NCBI RefSeq assembly: GCF_030159855.1
Contig: NZ_BSNG01000002.1
Span: forward strand, 107,935-171,934
From: Devosia yakushimensis
GTDB taxonomy: Bacteria; Pseudomonadota; Alphaproteobacteria; Rhizobiales; Devosiaceae
Length of the DNA: 64,000 bases
Direction of reading: 5' to 3'
A model generated the notes under the pieces. The model did not search any database and was not told the DNA's origin. It saw nothing but the letters and a program-made list of their open reading frames with translations. The position numbers and the translations under genes are program-made. Positions 60,435 through 64,000 of this stretch are shown piece after piece (within the stretch, counting starts at the first letter, position 1; each line of letters begins with the position of its first letter).

Positions 60435-60851
60435 ATGACCGCTGCATGCCACGCCCAGGACATTCTGCCAGCCTCCCCGCCGCCTGCGGGCGCCCCCTCG
60501 CAGGCGGCGCTCGACGATCTGCTGGCGCCCCTGCCCGCGGCGACGGCAGCGCTGGCACGGCGCGTGGTGGCGCTGGTCGCGGCTCATCCGGGCCTGTCGG
60601 GCGAGGTCAAGACGGGGTGGAAATCGGTCAATTTCCGCCATGGCCGGGCCGGGCATGTCTGCGCGGTCTTTCCCCATCCCGACCGCGTCTCGCTCTATTT
60701 CGAGCAGGGGCGGCTGCTCGACAATGGCCATGGCCTGTTCCAGGGCGAGGGGCTCAAGAAGGGGCGCTTCATCCGCATGCTGCCGGGCGCGGAAATTCCC
60801 ATCGACATTATCGGCATCCTGATCGGGGAGGCCATTGCCCTGCTCGATTGA
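60435..60851 (+). CDS. DUF1801-like protein
   Basis: 138 aa. The N-terminal ~25 residues are Pro/Ala-rich. The rest fits the DUF1801/YdhG-type fold (SGEVKTGWKSVNFRHGRAGH; then RVSLYFEQGRLLDNGHGLFQ). The function of this family is unknown. It starts 63 bases after receptor 6, same strand, and is followed by mgsA. Confidence 0.7.
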   Translation: MTAACHAQDILPASPPPAGAPSQAALDDLLAPLPAATAALARRVVALVAAHPGLSGEVKTGWKSVNFRHGRAGHVCAVFPHPDRVSLYFEQGRLLDNGHGLFQGEGLKKGRFIRMLPGAEIPIDIIGILIGEAIALLD

Positions 60852-60890
60852 GCATGCTTGAAAGCGCTGTGACCTGAGGGAGACTTGGCG

Positions 60891-61253
60891 ATGGCGCGAA
60901 TTGGGCTGGTGGCGCATGACGACAAGAAGGACGAATTGTGCGCCTGGACCGTGTTGCACAAGGCCAAGCTCAGCCAGCACGATCTGTGGGGTACGGGGAC
61001 GACGGGCGGCCGCGTGATGGCGGCGACGGGCCTGCCGGTCTCGCTGCTCAAGAGCGGACCGCTGGGCGGGGATCAGCAGCTGGGCGCCATGATCGCCGAG
61101 GGCAAGCTCGACATGCTGATCTTCTTCATCGACCCGCTTTCGGCCCAGCCGCACGATGTCGACGTCAAGGCGCTGACCCGGCTGGCAACGCTCTATGACG
61201 TGCCCCTGGCCAATAATAAATCCACAGCCGATGCGGTGCTCGCCGCGATTTGA
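60891..61253 (+). CDS. mgsA: Methylglyoxal synthase
   Basis: 120 aa, slightly shorter than E. coli MgsA. It converts dihydroxyacetone phosphate to methylglyoxal and phosphate. Motifs are IGLVAHDDKKDEL at the N-terminus, WGTGTTGGRVMAATGL (phosphate binding) and SGPLGGDQQLGAMIAEGKLD with the catalytic Asp and the later FFIDPLSAQPHDVD. ATG 60891 follows GAGGGAG at a normal distance. Confidence 0.95.
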   Translation: MARIGLVAHDDKKDELCAWTVLHKAKLSQHDLWGTGTTGGRVMAATGLPVSLLKSGPLGGDQQLGAMIAEGKLDMLIFFIDPLSAQPHDVDVKALTRLATLYDVPLANNKSTADAVLAAI

Positions 61254-61375
61254 CCCGGCAAACCCCTTCGCGGGCCGCGCAAGGTTGACCCTTGCCCCCC
61301 GTTATGAGCAGATGCGGCAAAATAGCCCGGAGACATAACCGGGCAGGCATAGCTCAGGAAACGGAACGGGTTTGG

Positions 61376-62158
61376 GTGTCTGATGTAGTTATTGACGTTC
61401 GCAACGTCAGCAAGCGCTTTGGCGGCCTCACGGCCGTCAACAATTGTTCGCTCTCGGTTCGGCGCGGCTCGGTCACGGGGTTGATCGGGCCCAATGGCGC
61501 GGGCAAATCCACTTTGTTCAACATCGTGGCGGGCAATATCGTGCCCGATAGCGGCCAGGTGATCTTTGACGGGCAGGATGTCACGGGTCTCAAGCCCCAT
61601 CAGCTCTTCCGCACCGGCATGCTGCGCACGTTCCAGATCGCGCATGAATTCTCTCATATGACGGCGCTGGAAAACCTGATGATGGTGCCGGGCGACCAGC
61701 CGGGCGAATATCTGGCCAATACCTGGTTCCGGCCGGGCCTGGCCAGATCGCGCGAGACCGAGGTGCGCAAGAAGGCGCTCGACGTCATCGATTTTTTGAA
61801 GCTCGGCCATGTGCGCAACGAGCTGGCGGGCAATCTTTCGGGCGGGCAGAAAAAGCTGCTCGAGCTGGGCCGCACCATGATGGTGGATGCCAAGGTGGTG
61901 CTGCTCGACGAGGTGGCCGCGGGCGTCAACAAGACATTGCTCAACGACCTTGCCGCCAATATCGAGCGGATGAATCAGGAACTGGGCTATACGTTCTTCG
62001 TCATCGAGCATGACATGGACCTGATCGGGCGCCTGTGCGATCCGGTGATCGTCATGGCTCAGGGCGAGAAGATCGCCGAGGGCCCGATGGCCGAAATCCG
62101 CGCCAATCCCCAGATCGTCGAAGCCTATTTCGGCACTCCGGTCGAGGTGGCTTCCTGA
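61376..62158 (+). CDS. livG: Branched-chain-type amino acid ABC ATPase (LivG-like)
   Basis: About 260 aa. Walker A GPNGAGKSTLFNIVAG, signature LSGGQKKLLELGRTMM, Walker B VVLLDEVAAGVN, switch His in VIEHDMDLIGRL, and the LivG-type tail with AYFGTPVEV. Here the usual DEP triplet is DEV. The start is uncertain: GTG 61376 (VSDVVIDVRNVSKRFGG) fits homology, while the frame is open to 61292. First gene of the ATPase-ATPase-permease set. Confidence 0.87.
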   Translation: MSDVVIDVRNVSKRFGGLTAVNNCSLSVRRGSVTGLIGPNGAGKSTLFNIVAGNIVPDSGQVIFDGQDVTGLKPHQLFRTGMLRTFQIAHEFSHMTALENLMMVPGDQPGEYLANTWFRPGLARSRETEVRKKALDVIDFLKLGHVRNELAGNLSGGQKKLLELGRTMMVDAKVVLLDEVAAGVNKTLLNDLAANIERMNQELGYTFFVIEHDMDLIGRLCDPVIVMAQGEKIAEGPMAEIRANPQIVEAYFGTPVEVAS

Positions 62159-62160
62159 TG

Positions 62161-62206
62161 CGTGTTTCCTTGTCCAAAAACCGGTTTCCACTTTTTGGGG
62201 AAACCC
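62161..62206. repeat. Rhizobiales intergenic palindromic repeat fragment
   Basis: Contains CCAAAAACCGGTTTCCACTT followed by TTTGG, resembling the abundant Rhizobiales element with core CCGAAAAGTGGGAACCGGTT. Stems CCAAAAA/TTTTTGG and GGTTTCC/GGAAACC are alternative pairings. It fills the gap between the two ATPase genes. Confidence 0.6.
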
Positions 62207-62210
62207 GCTG

Positions 62211-62915
62211 ATGGCTTTGATCGAACTCAAACATGTCGTCGGCGGCTATGGCGGCGCGCCGATCCTCAATGGCGTTAACCTGGCCATCGAGCCGCATGAT
62301 ATCGGCGTCATTGTCGGCCCCAATGGGGCGGGCAAGTCGACCACGCTCAAGGCCATTTTCGGGCTGCTGAAAGTCACCGGCGGGACGATCGAATTCGGCG
62401 GGGAGAATGTCGCCAATTCCCTGCCCGACCGGCTGGTGCCCAAGGGCCTTTCCTTCGTGCCGCAGGAAAAGAACGTCTTTACCTCGATGAGTGTCGAGGA
62501 AAACCTGGAAATGGGCGCCTTTACCCGCAAGGACGATTTCCGCGCCACCATGAACTGGGTCTATGAGATGTTCCCGGTGCTGGCGGAAAAGCGCCGCCAG
62601 CCGGCCGGAGAACTCTCGGGCGGGCAACGCCAGATGGTGGCCATGGGCCGGGCGCTGATGAGCAAACCGACCCTGTTGATGCTCGACGAGCCCTCGGCGG
62701 GCCTGTCGCCGCGCTATGTCATCGAGATTTTCGAGACCATTGTCCGCGTCAACAAGGAAGGCGTCGGCATTCTGATGGTCGAGCAGAATGCCCGCCAGGC
62801 CCTGGCCTTTGCCAGCAAGGGCTTCGTGCTGGCCAGCGGGCAGAACCGGTTCACCGGCACCGGCCCCGAACTTATCGCCGACCCCGAAGTCGCCAAGAGC
62901 TTTCTGGGGGGCTGA
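62211..62915 (+). CDS. livF: Branched-chain-type amino acid ABC ATPase (LivF-like)
   Basis: 234 aa. Walker A GPNGAGKSTTLKAIFG, signature LSGGQRQMVAMGRALM, Walker B LLMLDEPSAGLSP, and LMVEQNARQALAFASKG, the LivF-type H-loop replacement (EQN). It pairs with LivG to energise an inner-membrane permease. The cargo could be branched-chain amino acids, urea or other small organics; the binding protein is not in the window. Confidence 0.9.
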   Translation: MALIELKHVVGGYGGAPILNGVNLAIEPHDIGVIVGPNGAGKSTTLKAIFGLLKVTGGTIEFGGENVANSLPDRLVPKGLSFVPQEKNVFTSMSVEENLEMGAFTRKDDFRATMNWVYEMFPVLAEKRRQPAGELSGGQRQMVAMGRALMSKPTLLMLDEPSAGLSPRYVIEIFETIVRVNKEGVGILMVEQNARQALAFASKGFVLASGQNRFTGTGPELIADPEVAKSFLGG

Positions 62916-62946
62916 GATGGTGCAAGCTGGCTGGTCCAATTCACAA

Positions 62947-63029
62947 TGTCATTCCCGCGCAGGCGGGAAGCCATTCTTTCCCCGCGCCTCAAAATCCCAG
63001 GAGTGGATTCCCGCCTGCGCGGGAATGAC
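62947..63029. repeat. Paired-hairpin intergenic repeat (copy 2)
   Basis: TGTCATTCCCGCGCAGGCGG and the mirror GGATTCCCGCCTGCGCGGGA (ending GAATGAC) flank a ~30-base centre. Same architecture as copy 1 at 31213-31290. It sits between livF and livH, apparently inside an operon. Confidence 0.75.
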
Positions 63030-63071
63030 GCCGCGGGCAGGAAATGCGCCGAGCGCCGCTGAGATATCCGC

Positions 63072-64000
63072 ATGACCGAACTCATTTTCTTCATCAACCA
63101 GGTCGTCATCGCCGGCGCCGTTCTGGGCTGCATCTATGCGCTGGGCGCGGTGGGCATCACGCTGGTTTTCGGCATTTTGCGCTTTGCCCATTTTGCCCAT
63201 TCCGAGCTCATGACCTCGGGCGCCTTCTTTGCGTTCCTCCTGGCCAGCGCCTTTGCCGCCTGGGGCATTGTCACCCCCATTCCGACCGGTTTCGTGGTGC
63301 TGCCCATTGCCATGGTGATCTCGGCCATTCTGGCGCTGGGGATCGACAAGGGTTTTTATGCACCGCTGCGCAAGCGGGGCGCGCGGCCGGTGACGCTGCT
63401 GATCGCTTCGATCGGCGTGACACTGATGGTGCAGGGGCTGATCCGCCTGTTCTTTGGCGCCGGATCCTACTCGTTCTTCGAAACCGAGGCCAAGGACGTG
63501 TTCCGTATCGATCTGAGCATGCTCGGTTCGACCCGCCCCCTGGTGATCACCGAGCCGCAATTGCTGATGATTATCGTCACGGCCATTTCGGTGATCGCGC
63601 TGCATCTCTTTCTCACCCGCTCGCGGCTGGGCAAGGCGATGCGCGCTATGGCTGACAATGCGGATCTGGCGCAGGTGTCGGGCATCAATACGGCGCTGGT
63701 CGTGCGCGTCACCTGGATCATTGCCGGCGCCCTGGGCTGCATGGCCGGCACCATGCTGGCGCTGGATGTGACGCTGAAGCCCGATCTGGCCTTCAACATC
63801 ATCATTCCCATCTTTGCCGCTGCCATTGTGGGCGGGTTGGGCCAGGCCTATGGCGCCATTGCCGGAGGGCTGTTGATCGGTTTTGCCGAATCTCTTGCCG
63901 TCTTCAACTGGACCATGGTGCTGCGCCCGCTCAACGCCATCCTGCCCGATTGGCTGCAATTGCCGGCAACGCTTGCCCTGGTGCCCACCGAATATAAGCT
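63072..64000 (+). CDS. livH: Branched-chain-type amino acid ABC permease (LivH-like; 3' end outside window)
   Basis: At least 309 aa. It begins MTELIFFINQVVIAGAVLGC, with many membrane helices and the LivH traits YALGAVGITLVFGILRFAHF and LGKAMRAMADNADLAQVSGI (the ATPase-contacting loop). The C-terminal end runs off the window, so a LivM partner and binding protein are expected downstream. It is separated from livF by a repeat element. Confidence 0.92.
   Translation, partial: MTELIFFINQVVIAGAVLGCIYALGAVGITLVFGILRFAHFAHSELMTSGAFFAFLLASAFAAWGIVTPIPTGFVVLPIAMVISAILALGIDKGFYAPLRKRGARPVTLLIASIGVTLMVQGLIRLFFGAGSYSFFETEAKDVFRIDLSMLGSTRPLVITEPQLLMIIVTAISVIALHLFLTRSRLGKAMRAMADNADLAQVSGINTALVVRVTWIIAGALGCMAGTMLALDVTLKPDLAFNIIIPIFAAAIVGGLGQAYGAIAGGLLIGFAESLAVFNWTMVLRPLNAILPDWLQLPATLALVPTEYK

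Noticed and set aside
61292..61375. Longer LivG N-terminus from 61292
   Set aside because: The added ~28 residues (Arg/Cys-rich) do not resemble the family, whose homology starts at DVVIDVRNVSKRFGG. The exact start is still uncertain.

Overview
The window is chromosomal DNA from a GC-rich alphaproteobacterium, most likely of the Hyphomicrobiales and Devosia-like. That placement is an inference. It rests on the overall base composition, a Sinorhizobium-like set of che genes (a CheS-like STAS protein, two CheY proteins, CheD and a CheT-like protein), the many ABC uptake systems, and a fragment of the Rhizobiales intergenic repeat near 62.16 kb. Genes are densely packed, with many 1-4 base start/stop overlaps. 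No phage, IS element or CRISPR array was seen.

Layout. 1-5.2 kb (minus strand): the 3'-truncated purU, a 24-codon ORF with an exceptionally complete Shine-Dalgarno, and a potFGHI-type polyamine ABC operon. 5.7-8.5 kb: the pseudouridine catabolism pair psuG-psuK, then a secreted protein coupled to a DUF1304 membrane protein. 8.6-25.8 kb: a large carbohydrate/sugar-acid catabolic island. It holds an Ldh2-type dehydrogenase, a ketopentenoate hydratase-like protein, a D-2-hydroxyacid dehydrogenase, a DapA-family lyase, PdxA2, a four-carbon acid-sugar kinase, an Asp-box (neuraminidase-like) protein, an MFS carrier, an iron-type alcohol dehydrogenase, two GntR regulators, and a Dpp-type ABC importer split over two operons. 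The two importer operons carry near-identical promoter/operator elements. 26-33.5 kb: M20 peptidase, tRNA-Ala(CGC), a TetR/reductase divergent pair, a siderophore-interacting protein, an MDR oxidoreductase, a secreted protein and a SAF-domain oxidoreductase.

33.7-60.4 kb is the chemotaxis region. A cheS-like/cheY1/cheA/cheW operon is separated by hisC, NUDIX, HxlR, GST and ABC-F genes from a second block of cheT-like (minus), cheD, a PAS-like MCP, cheR, cheB and cheY2. Six more receptors follow in tandem: three Cache-type MCPs, one with a large periplasmic sensor, one with a histidine-rich multi-TM sensor coupled to a small membrane protein, and one globin-coupled MCP. Five receptors end in a D-W-x-x-F pentapeptide, the expected CheR/CheB tether. 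Receptors 1 and 2 share a co-linear block of about 1,230 bp at near identity.

The most unusual signal is a short hairpin with an AGAA loop, closed by CC/GG but otherwise different in stem sequence, placed just upstream of seven chemotaxis genes (cheA, cheW, cheR, cheY2 and three MCPs). It looks like a recurring leader RNA element. The window ends with a DUF1801-like protein, methylglyoxal synthase and a branched-chain-amino-acid-type ABC system (LivG, LivF, partial LivH).
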